Source: Kiritimatiellia bacterium (GTDB taxonomy: Bacteria; Verrucomicrobiota; Kiritimatiellia; RFP12; UBA1067). From it: a stretch of DNA of 7,183 nucleotides. The position numbers and the translations under genes were made by a program. Location: the NCBI GenBank assembly GCA_017965685.1, contig JAGCPM010000024.1, positions 1 through 7,183 of the forward strand, in the 5' to 3' direction. The notes under the pieces were generated by a model, which did no database searches, was not told where the DNA came from, and saw only the letters and a program-made list of their open reading frames with translations. This document shows, one piece after another, positions 1-6,992 of the stretch (position 1 is the stretch's first letter; the number at the start of each line of letters is the position of its first letter).

Positions 1-1400
1 CATTCGAACCTGTATGTCTGGCCGGGCATTGGCGCCACGGCGTTCTTTATTCCCTTGTCCTTGAGAATCTGTTCCATTGCGGCGACCTTGTCGTCCTCGC
101 CGTGGACGGCGAAGGCGTGGCGGACATTATCCTTCACCTCGCCTATCCAGTCCATGAGACCTGCGCGGTCGGCATGGGCGGAAAGCGCGTTTATGACCTC
201 AACCTGCGCCTTGAGCTCGACATCCTCTCCGAAAATCCGCAAGGGATTCTGCTTCTCGACGACACGGCGGCCGAGCGTGTTTTCGGCCTGGAAGCCGACG
301 ATGAGGATTATGTTGTCGGGATCAGCTACGCAGTGCTTGAGATGGTGGAGCACCCTTCCGCCCTCGCACATTCCGGAGGCTGCGATGATTATCATCGGGC
401 CTTCCTGTCCGTTAAGCGCCATCGACTCTTCGGGAGTGCCGACGAACTGCATTCCAGGATATTCGAGGGGATTCTCGCCGGCGGCAATCATCGCACGAGC
501 TTCGTCGTTGTACACTTCGCGGTGGTTCTGGTATATGCGCGTGGCCTTCTGGGAAAGCGGCGAGTCTATGTAGACTTTGACTTCGCGCGGAACCTTTCCG
601 CGGCGACGCAGGCGGTTCAGGTAGTATATGATCTGCTGGGTGCGGCCGACCGAGAACGCCGGTATTAACAGCTTCGAGTTGTGCCGGTCAATGTACTTGA
701 GATACTTCTCGAGCCGCAGCTCAACGTCATCCGCCGAAGGATGGTAGCGGTCAGCATATGTCGATTCGACGATTAGGATGTCGGCTCCGGCGGGATATTC
801 GTAGTGGCGGATTATCGGCTGGTCAGGCTGGCCCAGATCGCCCGAGAAGAGCAGACGGTGGTTGTGCCCGTGGTCGCTCCTTATGTCGAGCTGCACGAGG
901 GCGGAGCCGAGGATGTGGCCGGCGTTGAAGAATTCGAGCGTGATTCCGCGCGCGAGTTCACGCGGCTCGTGCATGTGCGTGGGAACGAAAAGCTGCATCG
1001 CGATATCGACATCCGATTCGTCGTAGAGCGGCTCGAAGAGCTTCTTTCCCTCTCTGCGGCGCTTCTTGTTGATGTATTCAAGATCGCGCTTCTGCAGAAA
1101 GCACGAATCGCGCAGCATTATGTCGCAAAGCTCCGTTGTGGACTGGCGGGCGAAAATACGGCCTCGGAAACCCTGCCGCACGAGCTGCGGAATGTTGCCC
1201 GAATGGTCGATATGGGCGTGGGAGAGAATCACATAGTCGATAGTCTTCGGATCGACCGGCAGATGACGGTTCTTCTCGAACGCCTCTTTGCGATGGCCCT
1301 GGTAGAGCCCGCAGTCGAGCAGGATGCGCTTTCCGTTCGCCTCGACGAGATGCATCGAGCCCGTTGTTGTATGTGCGGCACCGTAGAACGTTATCCTCAT
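1..1400 (-). CDS. MBL-fold / beta-CASP ribonuclease (RNA-processing exonuclease family), stop codon cut by window edge
   Basis: Translation from ATG at 1400 gives 466 residues and then TG at the window edge, so the stop is probably TGA with its last base outside. The protein is a zinc-dependent metallo-beta-lactamase-fold nuclease with a beta-CASP insertion, the bacterial relative of CPSF73/Ysh1 (TTHA0252-like), expected to cut or trim RNA in the cytoplasm. Visible metal-site motifs are Asp29 in LLDCG, HAHIDH (61-66), AGHILGS (160-166, His162), SGDLG (186-190, Asp188) and His433 in VHGE. Beta-CASP features are VESTY (211-215), PAFSVGRTQ (247-255), ASGMCEGGR (340-348) and SAHAD (407-411), followed by the RMMBL-type C-terminus. 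All expected catalytic residues are present. A strong AGGAGG at 1409-1414, 8 nt upstream, fixes the start. It is the last gene seen in the operon, 20 nt after nadE. Family assignment is firm; its RNA targets are unknown. Confidence 0.93.
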   Translation of the reverse strand, partial: MRITFYGAAHTTTGSMHLVEANGKRILLDCGLYQGHRKEAFEKNRHLPVDPKTIDYVILSHAHIDHSGNIPQLVRQGFRGRIFARQSTTELCDIMLRDSCFLQKRDLEYINKKRRREGKKLFEPLYDESDVDIAMQLFVPTHMHEPRELARGITLEFFNAGHILGSALVQLDIRSDHGHNHRLLFSGDLGQPDQPIIRHYEYPAGADILIVESTYADRYHPSADDVELRLEKYLKYIDRHNSKLLIPAFSVGRTQQIIYYLNRLRRRGKVPREVKVYIDSPLSQKATRIYQNHREVYNDEARAMIAAGENPLEYPGMQFVGTPEESMALNGQEGPMIIIAASGMCEGGRVLHHLKHCVADPDNIILIVGFQAENTLGRRVVEKQNPLRIFGEDVELKAQVEVINALSAHADRAGLMDWIGEVKDNVRHAFAVHGEDDKVAAMEQILKDKGIKNAVAPMPGQTYRFE

Positions 1401-1408
1401 CGCCGGTT

Positions 1409-1414
1409 CCTCCT
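1409..1414 (-). promoter_or_regulatory. Shine-Dalgarno AGGAGG of the beta-CASP nuclease gene
   Basis: The minus strand reads AAAGGAGG, then 8 nt, then ATG. It fills most of the 20-nt gap after the nadE TAG stop and is a perfect consensus site. It supports the start at 1400 and independent ribosome loading on the last gene. Confidence 0.85.
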
Positions 1415-1420
1415 TTCCTG

Positions 1421-3208
1421 CTACAGCGGCCTGGAATCGCTCGGCATTGTCCATCCGCCGCGCGGCGAAAGGCTGACGGGACCGGTTTTTGGACCGTCCG
1501 ACATGCAGTTGCGCTTGAACTGCTGGGAGTGGAATCGGCGAATGAAAACGCCAAGCCACTTTTCGATCGTCGGCCCGTCGTAGGCGCCATCAAACGCCTG
1601 GCGCGCGAGACGGAGAATCTTTTCCTTCGAGGCTCCCCTTTCGATGAAGTGGTACAGGAAGAAATCGTGGAGGCAGTACGGGCCTACCTTGTCTTCCGTG
1701 ACCTGCGCGATCGTGCCGTCCGCGTTCGCCGGCAAAAGCTCGGGCGAAATAGGAGTCTCAAGAATTCCCCCGATAGGCTTGGCGCATTCGGGATGCTTCG
1801 CGCCATACCACGCGGCGACTTCGCGGACAAGGGTCTTCACGACTCCGGCATTCACCGCATACAACGACATGTGGTCGCCGTTGTATGTGCACCAGCCCAG
1901 CGCGAGTTCGCTCAGGTCGCCAGTGCCTACTACAAATCCGCCGACCTGATTCGCTTTGTCCATGAGGACGAGAGTCCGAACCCTCGCCTGTGCGTTCTCG
2001 TAGGTCGTGTCGTGCGGCTCCTCGCCGCGTCCCAAATCCCTGAAATGCCTGCGGCAGGTAGGAACGATATCAATCGTCTCCAGATCGATACCGAGCGCTT
2101 TGCAGAGTTTGTGGGCGTTGCCTTTCGTGCGGCGGGTTGTGCCGAACCCGGGCATCGTATACGCGTGGATGCCCTTGCGGTCGAGGCCGAGACGGTCGAA
2201 GGCTTCGACGCAGACCAGAAGCGCAAGCGCGGAATCGAGCCCTCCGGAAAGCCCGATCACGACATCCTTGCAGGGAATCGCCTCAAGCCGCGCGGCAAGA
2301 GCAGCGGACTGTATGGCGAAAGTCTCGGCGCAAATTTCCGCTCGCGCGGCCTTGTCTTCCGGAACAAAAGGATTTCTTTCGATTGGGCGAAGAAGAGAAC
2401 TCTTAGGCTTGAGCGCTACCGGGGCTGCGATGCAATCCGCAGGCACAGGAATGCCGCGCGCATCATTCCGGAAACTTTCGGACCTGCTTCGCGCGAAGTC
2501 AATATATTCGGTATCGACGTCAGCGACGATCATCGCAGACTCTCTTAGGAAACGTTCGCTTTCCGCGAGAACGCTACCGGACTCTGCAATGATAGAGTGT
2601 CCGGCATATACGGCATCAGTCGGCGATTCACCCGCACCGGCACCGGCATAGACGTATGCGGCGACGAGGCGCGACGAAGCAGCCTTCACCATATCACGCC
2701 TGAAAGCGGCGGAGCCGGCGGTTTCGCATGAAGAACCGAGATCGAGTATGACATTCGCTCCGTGCGCTACTAGACGTTGCGCCATAGGATCGCACAAAGC
2801 GAAGTCGTCACCGATTACCACACCGACCTTGACGCCGTTGCATATGTCAAAGACCTTTTCATCGCCAGCGGTCCCGCTCGCAATTACGTAGCCGCCGCCG
2901 AAAACAACCGCGGCCGCACTGGACACCCCGCAGGCGCATCGCGCGGGAAGTCCAATTACGGCGAGCATTCCGTCGGGAACGGCTTTCGCGATCAACTCAA
3001 GCGCTTCCTTGCACGCATCAAGCACATCCGGCCTGTATGCGAGATCGCCTGCCGTGCACCCCACAAGCGAGAGCCCTGGAAAGGTCAGCACTTCCACGCC
3101 CTTTTCCGCCGCCTCCGCCACAAGACGGACTATGCTCTTCGCGTTTTCCTTGACGTCGCCAGGGAAAACCCTCGGCGTCGCCGCCGCCACTCTAAGATAT
3201 TCTCTCAT
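1421..3208 (-). CDS. nadE: NAD+ synthetase, two-domain (glutamine-type) form with degenerate glutaminase domain
   Basis: 595 aa. It makes NAD+ by ATP-dependent amidation of nicotinic acid adenine dinucleotide, the last step of NAD synthesis. Residues 1 to about 285 are a nitrilase-like (CN hydrolase) domain and about 290-595 the NAD synthetase domain. The synthetase half has the PP-loop SGGLDS (321-326), then TMPGFGTT, TYENAQAR, VVGTGDLSELALG, TYNGDHMS and TEDKVGPY, ending in the family's SQQFKRNC and SLSPRGGW, so the C-terminus is complete. The glutaminase half is odd. The conserved FPEL is FPGL here (Gly45 for catalytic Glu), the ICED nucleophile motif is IGDD (Gly133 for Cys), and the loop with the catalytic Lys (PKxYLP in the family) is missing. 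In the M. tuberculosis enzyme Glu52 and Cys176 are 124 residues apart; here the two positions are 88 apart. The frame is open throughout, so this is not a frameshift. I infer ammonia-dependent activity or ammonia from a partner. Start: AAGGA (3217-3221) 8 nt upstream, overlapping the end of the esterase gene, 4-nt gap. Stop TAG. Confidence 0.95.
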   Translation of the reverse strand: MREYLRVAAATPRVFPGDVKENAKSIVRLVAEAAEKGVEVLTFPGLSLVGCTAGDLAYRPDVLDACKEALELIAKAVPDGMLAVIGLPARCACGVSSAAAVVFGGGYVIASGTAGDEKVFDICNGVKVGVVIGDDFALCDPMAQRLVAHGANVILDLGSSCETAGSAAFRRDMVKAASSRLVAAYVYAGAGAGESPTDAVYAGHSIIAESGSVLAESERFLRESAMIVADVDTEYIDFARSRSESFRNDARGIPVPADCIAAPVALKPKSSLLRPIERNPFVPEDKAARAEICAETFAIQSAALAARLEAIPCKDVVIGLSGGLDSALALLVCVEAFDRLGLDRKGIHAYTMPGFGTTRRTKGNAHKLCKALGIDLETIDIVPTCRRHFRDLGRGEEPHDTTYENAQARVRTLVLMDKANQVGGFVVGTGDLSELALGWCTYNGDHMSLYAVNAGVVKTLVREVAAWYGAKHPECAKPIGGILETPISPELLPANADGTIAQVTEDKVGPYCLHDFFLYHFIERGASKEKILRLARQAFDGAYDGPTIEKWLGVFIRRFHSQQFKRNCMSDGPKTGPVSLSPRGGWTMPSDSRPL

Positions 3209-3212
3209 ACAA

Positions 3213-4952
3213 TCAATCCTTCAGAAAGCCTTTGGCGTTAAGGAAATCCCAAACGCGTTCCATCCAGTTGTAGCTCGCCGTATCCGGCGACGCCTTGTTA
3301 TGGAAGCAGTGCCCGCGTTTGACGAGCGTATGCAACTCTCCCTGGATGCCCATGAAGCGGAGTTTCTCCCACGCCTTGACGGAATTCATCGCCGCCCATC
3401 CATCCGAGTCGCCATGGAGGAAAAGCATCGGCGGAGTGGAAAGGTCGAACGCGAACTCGGGTGCCAGCACCGCGTCATCCTCGTTGCCACCTTTTGCGTT
3501 TTGCTTTTCAAGTCCGTCAGTGAGCGAATATGCGGGATAAATGCAAATGGCCCACTGGACGTTGGGCTTTATCCTGTCGATGTCGTCTATCGGCCAATAG
3601 GCGTTCGTTTTGGAGGTGGATGCGCAAAGAAGCGCGAGATGTCCACCGGCGGAAGAACCCATTATTCCTATGCGATTCGGGTCCAGACCGCGCGCAGCGG
3701 CCTGAGACTTTACGATGCGGATCGTGCGCTGGGCGTCCTCCCATGCGGTCACGTGCTTGGCGAGGTTCTTCGGGCGAGGATGGCGATAGTCGAGCGTGAC
3801 TACGGCCATACCCTTTGCGTTCAGGTAGCGGCGCAGCGGCGCGACTTCATACCGGTTGGGGTTTGAGTTGTTGTACGCTCCGCCGGACCATATAATCTGA
3901 ATCGCCTTCGTCGTGAGATTGGAGGGAATATGCCATTCGATGTATGGCGTAGTCTGGTGTTCCTGTGCGTCGGGCATCTTGCCTGCCGGCCAGACGTCTT
4001 CCTTGGCGTATATGGCGCGATCGTCATCGGAGTTCCAGCGCCCGAGAAGGTCCACCTCCTCGCCGAGCGGACCGAGATATCCCATCTGGCGCATGAACTC
4101 GACGGCGCGGTCGAAACCGTGCGCGCCGTGTCCTTTGTCCGGCACGATGTGCACCTCGGCCGGAATCTTGCGTTTGCGGAGTTCGCGGTATATGAGCGTC
4201 GAGGCGACAGGAGAATAGTTGTCGTTACCGCCGTGCATAAGGCACATCGGGCATGTCTGCGCGTCGAACTTGAAGCATGTATCGAGCTTAGCGTCAACCA
4301 TTCCGCGCCGCGTGTTCGGCTTGCCGTAGCCGTCGGTCTGCACAAAGGCAGGCGCGAATACGCAAGCCCAGTTCACATTGCATGGCGTCGCGTCGAGTTC
4401 ATCGACCGGCGCGTATGCGCTCGTCATGGAACTGGTCGCCAGCAGCGTCGCGAGATGCGAACCCGCGCTCATCGACACTACGCCGATCTTCTGAGGATCG
4501 AAACCGCGCTTCGCCGCCTCGGCGCGAACAAGCCGCACCGCCCTCTGGCCGTCCTCCCAAGCGGTCTGGTAAATCGGCAGGTTCTCCGGCCACGGAGTGC
4601 GGTAGACGAAATTGACGCACTGGAAACCAAGCGAGGTCAACTTCTCGCGCCAATAGCATATCAGCCCAACATCGCAGCAGTTCTTGTACGATCCGCCCGA
4701 AATCAGGATCATGCATGCGCCGTTTGGATTCTCCGGGGCGGCGAACCAGTCCAGATATGGCCTGCGCCATTCGTCGGCATTGAAGTCTTCTTTGTTCGAC
4801 ACGTCCGTCATCGCCGCGATCTGGTGCGGCTGCGCGTCCGGCATCTTCCCTTCAGGCCAGACGTATTGCCTGTCGGCATAGGAATGAAGAATGAAAAATG
4901 AAGAATAAAGAATTGCGGCGAGAGCTATCGCTCTTTGGGCTTTGAACTTCAT
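3213..4952 (-). CDS. Secreted tandem alpha/beta-hydrolase, BD-FAE-like esterase (two catalytic domains)
   Basis: 579 aa. Residues 1-26 form a signal peptide (Lys/Arg n-region, hydrophobic core, probable cut after SYA), so it should be exported. Two homologous hydrolase domains follow. Domain 1 (about 30-300) has oxyanion-type SGGSY (85-89), nucleophile Ser162 in SMSAG, Asp244 in HGGND and His275 in KGHG. Domain 2 (about 319-579) has SGGAY (356-360), Ser434 in GSSAG, Asp517 in HGDSD and His548 in RGHC. Each domain opens with almost the same 14 residues (31-44 and 320-333), and both contain TAWEDxQR. The fold resembles BD-FAE/acetyl-xylan-type esterases that remove acetyl or feruloyl groups from plant polysaccharides; the exact substrate is inferred. 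Both triads look intact, but domain 1 has Ser for the first Gly of GxSxG. Domain 1 has about ten Cys, domain 2 three. Start: AGGAGG (4959-4964) 6 nt before ATG, only 1 nt after the rfbA stop. Single-domain family members are about half this length. Confidence 0.88.
   Translation of the reverse strand: MKFKAQRAIALAAILYSSFFILHSYADRQYVWPEGKMPDAQPHQIAAMTDVSNKEDFNADEWRRPYLDWFAAPENPNGACMILISGGSYKNCCDVGLICYWREKLTSLGFQCVNFVYRTPWPENLPIYQTAWEDGQRAVRLVRAEAAKRGFDPQKIGVVSMSAGSHLATLLATSSMTSAYAPVDELDATPCNVNWACVFAPAFVQTDGYGKPNTRRGMVDAKLDTCFKFDAQTCPMCLMHGGNDNYSPVASTLIYRELRKRKIPAEVHIVPDKGHGAHGFDRAVEFMRQMGYLGPLGEEVDLLGRWNSDDDRAIYAKEDVWPAGKMPDAQEHQTTPYIEWHIPSNLTTKAIQIIWSGGAYNNSNPNRYEVAPLRRYLNAKGMAVVTLDYRHPRPKNLAKHVTAWEDAQRTIRIVKSQAAARGLDPNRIGIMGSSAGGHLALLCASTSKTNAYWPIDDIDRIKPNVQWAICIYPAYSLTDGLEKQNAKGGNEDDAVLAPEFAFDLSTPPMLFLHGDSDGWAAMNSVKAWEKLRFMGIQGELHTLVKRGHCFHNKASPDTASYNWMERVWDFLNAKGFLKD
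3954..3995 (-). repeat. Second copy of 14-residue domain-opening repeat in the tandem esterase
   Basis: Encodes residues 320-333, VWPAGKMPDAQEHQ. It matches residues 31-44 at 12 of 14 positions. The DNA differs mostly at third codon positions, so this is an old coding duplication and not a recent DNA repeat. It marks the start of hydrolase domain 2. Confidence 0.85.
4821..4862 (-). repeat. First copy of 14-residue domain-opening repeat in the tandem esterase
   Basis: Encodes residues 31-44, VWPEGKMPDAQPHQ, directly after the signal peptide. It is the partner of the copy at 3954-3995 and marks the start of hydrolase domain 1. The block recalls the WPxG-type opening often found at the N-terminus of BD-FAE-like hydrolases. 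Confidence 0.85.
4882..4914 (-). repeat. Heptanucleotide tandem repeat inside the signal-peptide coding region
   Basis: On the plus strand the units are GAATGAA, GAATGAA, AAATGAA, GAATAAA and a partial GAATT: about 4.7 copies of a 7-mer with single-base variants. On the coding strand this is (ATTCTTC)n and encodes the hydrophobic core ILYSSFFILHS of the esterase signal peptide. It is much richer in A/T than its surroundings. Because 7 is not a multiple of 3, gain or loss of one unit would shift the frame. Confidence 0.85.
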
Positions 4953-4953
4953 C

Positions 4954-5826
4954 TCAGTCCTCCTTCGATATGCGGCGGAGGTATTCGCCGTAAGTCGACT
5001 TTCCGTAACGCTCCGCTATCTCGCGAACCTGCGCCTTGTCGATCCAGCCGCGCGAATATGCGATTTCCTCAATGCAGGAAATCTGCAGTCCCTGACGATC
5101 GATGAGCGCACGGACGAAATTCGTCGCGTCAGCGAGCGATGCGTGGGTGCCCGTGTCGAGCCACGCGAAGCCGCGGCCCATTGTCTCCACGCTCAGCCGC
5201 CCCTCCGCGAGATACTCCTTGTTCAGATCGGTTATTTCGTATTCTCCTCTCGCGGAAGGCTTGAGCGTCGCAGCCTTTTCCACCACATCGTTCGGATAGA
5301 AGTATAGCCCTACGACAGCATAATTCGAACGCGGATTCGCCGGTTTTTCCTCAAGTGAAACGGCCTTCCCTTCCTTGTCAAACTCTACGACTCCGTATCG
5401 CTGCGGATCGCTCACGCGGTATCCGAACACCGTCGGCTCCTTGCGCACGTTGGCCGCCTTTAGGAGCTTCGGCAGTTCGGCGCCGTAGAAAATGTTGTCG
5501 CCCAAAACGAGGCATGCGTCATCTTCGCCCAAAAACTCGCGCCCAAGCACGAACGCCTGCGCAAGACCGTTCGGGACTTCCTGGACCTTGTAAGAGAACT
5601 TCATGCCTATTTCATGCCCGTCGCCGAGAAGCCGCTCGAAGTTCGGCAAATCCTCCCTCGTCGAGATTACAAGCACCTCGCGTATTCCAGCGAGCATGAG
5701 CGTCGAAAGCGGATAGTATATCATCGGCTTGTCATAGACCGGCAAAAGCTGCTTAGACACCACCTTCGTCAGCGGATGGAGCCTTGTTCCGGCCCCTCCC
5801 GCAAGTATTATGCCTTTTCTTGCCAT
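4954..5826 (-). CDS. rfbA: Glucose-1-phosphate thymidylyltransferase
   Basis: 290 aa, the usual length of the short RmlA/RfbA enzymes. It joins dTTP and glucose-1-phosphate to give dTDP-glucose, the first step to dTDP-rhamnose and other deoxysugars for surface polysaccharides; cytoplasmic. Motifs are complete: nucleotide-binding GGAGTRL (10-16), [11 protein letters not shown] (25-35), PNGLAQAF (85-92), metal-binding LGDN with Asp110, EEKP (159-162), EITD (197-200) and WLDTGT with Asp224. The start at 5826 has AAGGAG (5835-5840) 8 nt upstream and overlaps the end of thiN by 19 nt in another frame, so its ribosome site lies inside thiN. The stop is followed after 1 nt by the esterase ATG. No rmlB, rmlC or rmlD is in the window, so the rest of the pathway must be elsewhere. 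Equivalent symbol rmlA. Confidence 0.97.
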   Translation of the reverse strand: MARKGIILAGGAGTRLHPLTKVVSKQLLPVYDKPMIYYPLSTLMLAGIREVLVISTREDLPNFERLLGDGHEIGMKFSYKVQEVPNGLAQAFVLGREFLGEDDACLVLGDNIFYGAELPKLLKAANVRKEPTVFGYRVSDPQRYGVVEFDKEGKAVSLEEKPANPRSNYAVVGLYFYPNDVVEKAATLKPSARGEYEITDLNKEYLAEGRLSVETMGRGFAWLDTGTHASLADATNFVRALIDRQGLQISCIEEIAYSRGWIDKAQVREIAERYGKSTYGEYLRRISKED

Positions 5827-6458
5827 ATTCCGTTCTCCTTTCGTTCGACATACGCTATGACCGGCTTGTCGGCCTCCAGTTCAACTACATTCTCCGTAGC
5901 CCTGTTCAAGGTTCCGGACCACAGATTATCCAGCGAAACACCGTCGAGCGGCCATTCGAGCCCGGCCGACGAAACCTTCGTGCCCTTCTCTGGCGCGAAG
6001 ACGGAAACTGCCGCGCCTTTCGCCACTGGAATCGCGCGCCGTCCCGTCACGCAGACAAACCGGCCGGTGTTCGTGACCATCTCGACATGCACGCCCTCGC
6101 GCTCGAAGTCTGTCAGGCGGAAGATATTGCCGAGCGCATGGTCCTCGCGCTTTCCGGTCGCTCCGAATATCGTTATTTCGAGCGGACGGTCCTCTATCTT
6201 TTGAGTCAGGAACCGGTATGCCTTCGCAAGGTCGTTCGTTTCCTGTTCCGGAACAATGGAAAGCCTGTCGCCGAGCGCGTCTTTCTGGGCCTGTGAAAGG
6301 CCGTCGCCGTCGCCGACCACGTAATCGGCTCCTTCCGCCGGTCTGTCGCATGAAACCAGGACCGCGCCTTCTCCGCGCAAGTCCTCCATAAGCCTCGCCG
6401 CTTCCGCGCGAGGCGCCTCTCCCGCAGCGAGTATGACGCCCCGCCGCACCGGCATCAT
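5808..6458 (-). CDS. thiN: Thiamine pyrophosphokinase
   Basis: 216 aa. It transfers pyrophosphate from ATP to thiamine, giving the active cofactor thiamine diphosphate; cytoplasmic. The N-terminal catalytic domain shows DYVVGDGDG (45-53), corresponding to the family's GDxDS metal/ATP motif, QETNDLAKA (72-80) and GATGKREDH (99-107). The C-terminal beta-rich part carries [10 protein letters not shown] and SLDNLWSGT, typical of the thiamine-binding domain. Length is normal for bacterial ThiN. The start is ambiguous: ATG at 6458 overlaps the thioredoxin stop as ATGA, a second in-frame ATG follows at 6455, and a GTG is at 6449. The purine run AAGGGGGA (6459-6466) is very close to the first ATG and better spaced for the later ones. 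The 3' end overlaps rfbA by 19 nt. No thiamine synthesis or transport genes are adjacent, which fits salvage of imported thiamine but does not prove it. Confidence 0.93.
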   Translation of the reverse strand: MMPVRRGVILAAGEAPRAEAARLMEDLRGEGAVLVSCDRPAEGADYVVGDGDGLSQAQKDALGDRLSIVPEQETNDLAKAYRFLTQKIEDRPLEITIFGATGKREDHALGNIFRLTDFEREGVHVEMVTNTGRFVCVTGRRAIPVAKGAAVSVFAPEKGTKVSSAGLEWPLDGVSLDNLWSGTLNRATENVVELEADKPVIAYVERKENGIWQEKA

Positions 6459-6979
6459 TCCCCCTTTTCCAGAGCTTCCAGCCGCTTGTAGAGAGCTTCG
6501 ATCTCTTCAGTGATCTTCATTATCTCCGGCCCGTTCTTCTTCAGGGCCTTGAGATGCTTGACATACTTGGCGGGGCCGCCCTGCCTGTAGCCGGTCTTTG
6601 CAACGATCTTGCCTTCCGCATCGAGTATCAGCGCGGTGGGGAAGCCTTGTATGCCATATTTTTCGACGAGCTTCGGATTCGCTTCCTTCGCGCGCTCGCT
6701 GAGAAGTTCCTTGTCGGAAGGCGAGTCAACGTAGAGAAGCACAAAATCGTCCTTCACGCCCTTAAGGAATTTTTCTTTGGAAAACACTTCCTTGTCAAGG
6801 CGCTTGCACCAGCCGCACCAGTCGCTGCCGGAGAAGCAGGCGTATACGAGCTTGCCCGACTTTCCGGCCTCGGCCAGCGCCTCGTCGTAATTGTCGGTGA
6901 AGCCGTTGGGCGTCGAGTTCGCCGCCTGTGCGATAGCCGCGGCGAATGAGATGAGCATAAAGAGTATCTTACGGTCCAT
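6455..6979 (-). CDS. Exported thioredoxin-fold protein with WCGWC active site
   Basis: 174 aa. Residues 1 to about 19 are a signal peptide (DRK n-region, core LFMLISFAAAIA, likely cut after AQA), so it acts outside the cytoplasm. The mature part is a thioredoxin-like domain of the DUF255/Thioredoxin_7 type: SDWCGWCKRL with the redox pair Cys55/Cys58, and the cis-proline loop GIQGFPTA with Pro114. The last 25 residues or so ([22 protein letters not shown] region) are charged and heptad-like, probably a short helix or coiled coil. A thiol-disulfide oxidoreductase role is known for the family; direction and client are unknown. Start ATG at 6979 has AAAGGGG about 7 nt upstream, overlapping the DJ-1 gene stop; gap 13 nt. 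Its TGA overlaps the thiN ATG. I also considered a DsbD-like partner or a cytochrome maturation thioredoxin, but no such genes are nearby. Confidence 0.9.
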   Translation of the reverse strand: MDRKILFMLISFAAAIAQAANSTPNGFTDNYDEALAEAGKSGKLVYACFSGSDWCGWCKRLDKEVFSKEKFLKGVKDDFVLLYVDSPSDKELLSERAKEANPKLVEKYGIQGFPTALILDAEGKIVAKTGYRQGGPAKYVKHLKALKKNGPEIMKITEEIEALYKRLEALEKGE

Positions 6980-6992
6980 TGTTTTTCCCCTT

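Noticed and set aside
1401..1420. Terminator between nadE and the nuclease gene
   Set aside because: Only 20 nt, mostly ribosome binding site, with no room for a hairpin and T-run.
102..1583. Plus-strand frames (102-668 and 804-1583) in a region that could look gene-free on the minus strand
   Set aside because: The minus strand holds the beta-CASP nuclease, open to the window edge and with every family motif; the plus frames are its shadows.
1364..2548. 394-aa plus-strand open frame opposite nadE
   Set aside because: Antisense shadow of a clearly conserved gene in GC-rich DNA; the Arg/Ala-rich translation has no recognisable domain and the frame has no good ribosome site.
2354..3208. nadE N-terminus as a frameshifted or broken gene
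   Set aside because: The frame is continuous, flanking residues align in register on both sides of the missing catalytic residues, and codon style matches the rest, so substitution and loop loss fit better than sequencing error.
3930..4901. 323-aa plus-strand open frame opposite the esterase
   Set aside because: Same reason: the opposite strand has intact triads and a signal peptide, while this frame has low-complexity Arg/Val-rich composition.
4882..4914. CRISPR or insertion-sequence end for the short repeat
   Set aside because: Units are 7 nt with no spacers, and there are no inverted ends or target duplication; it is a simple tandem repeat.
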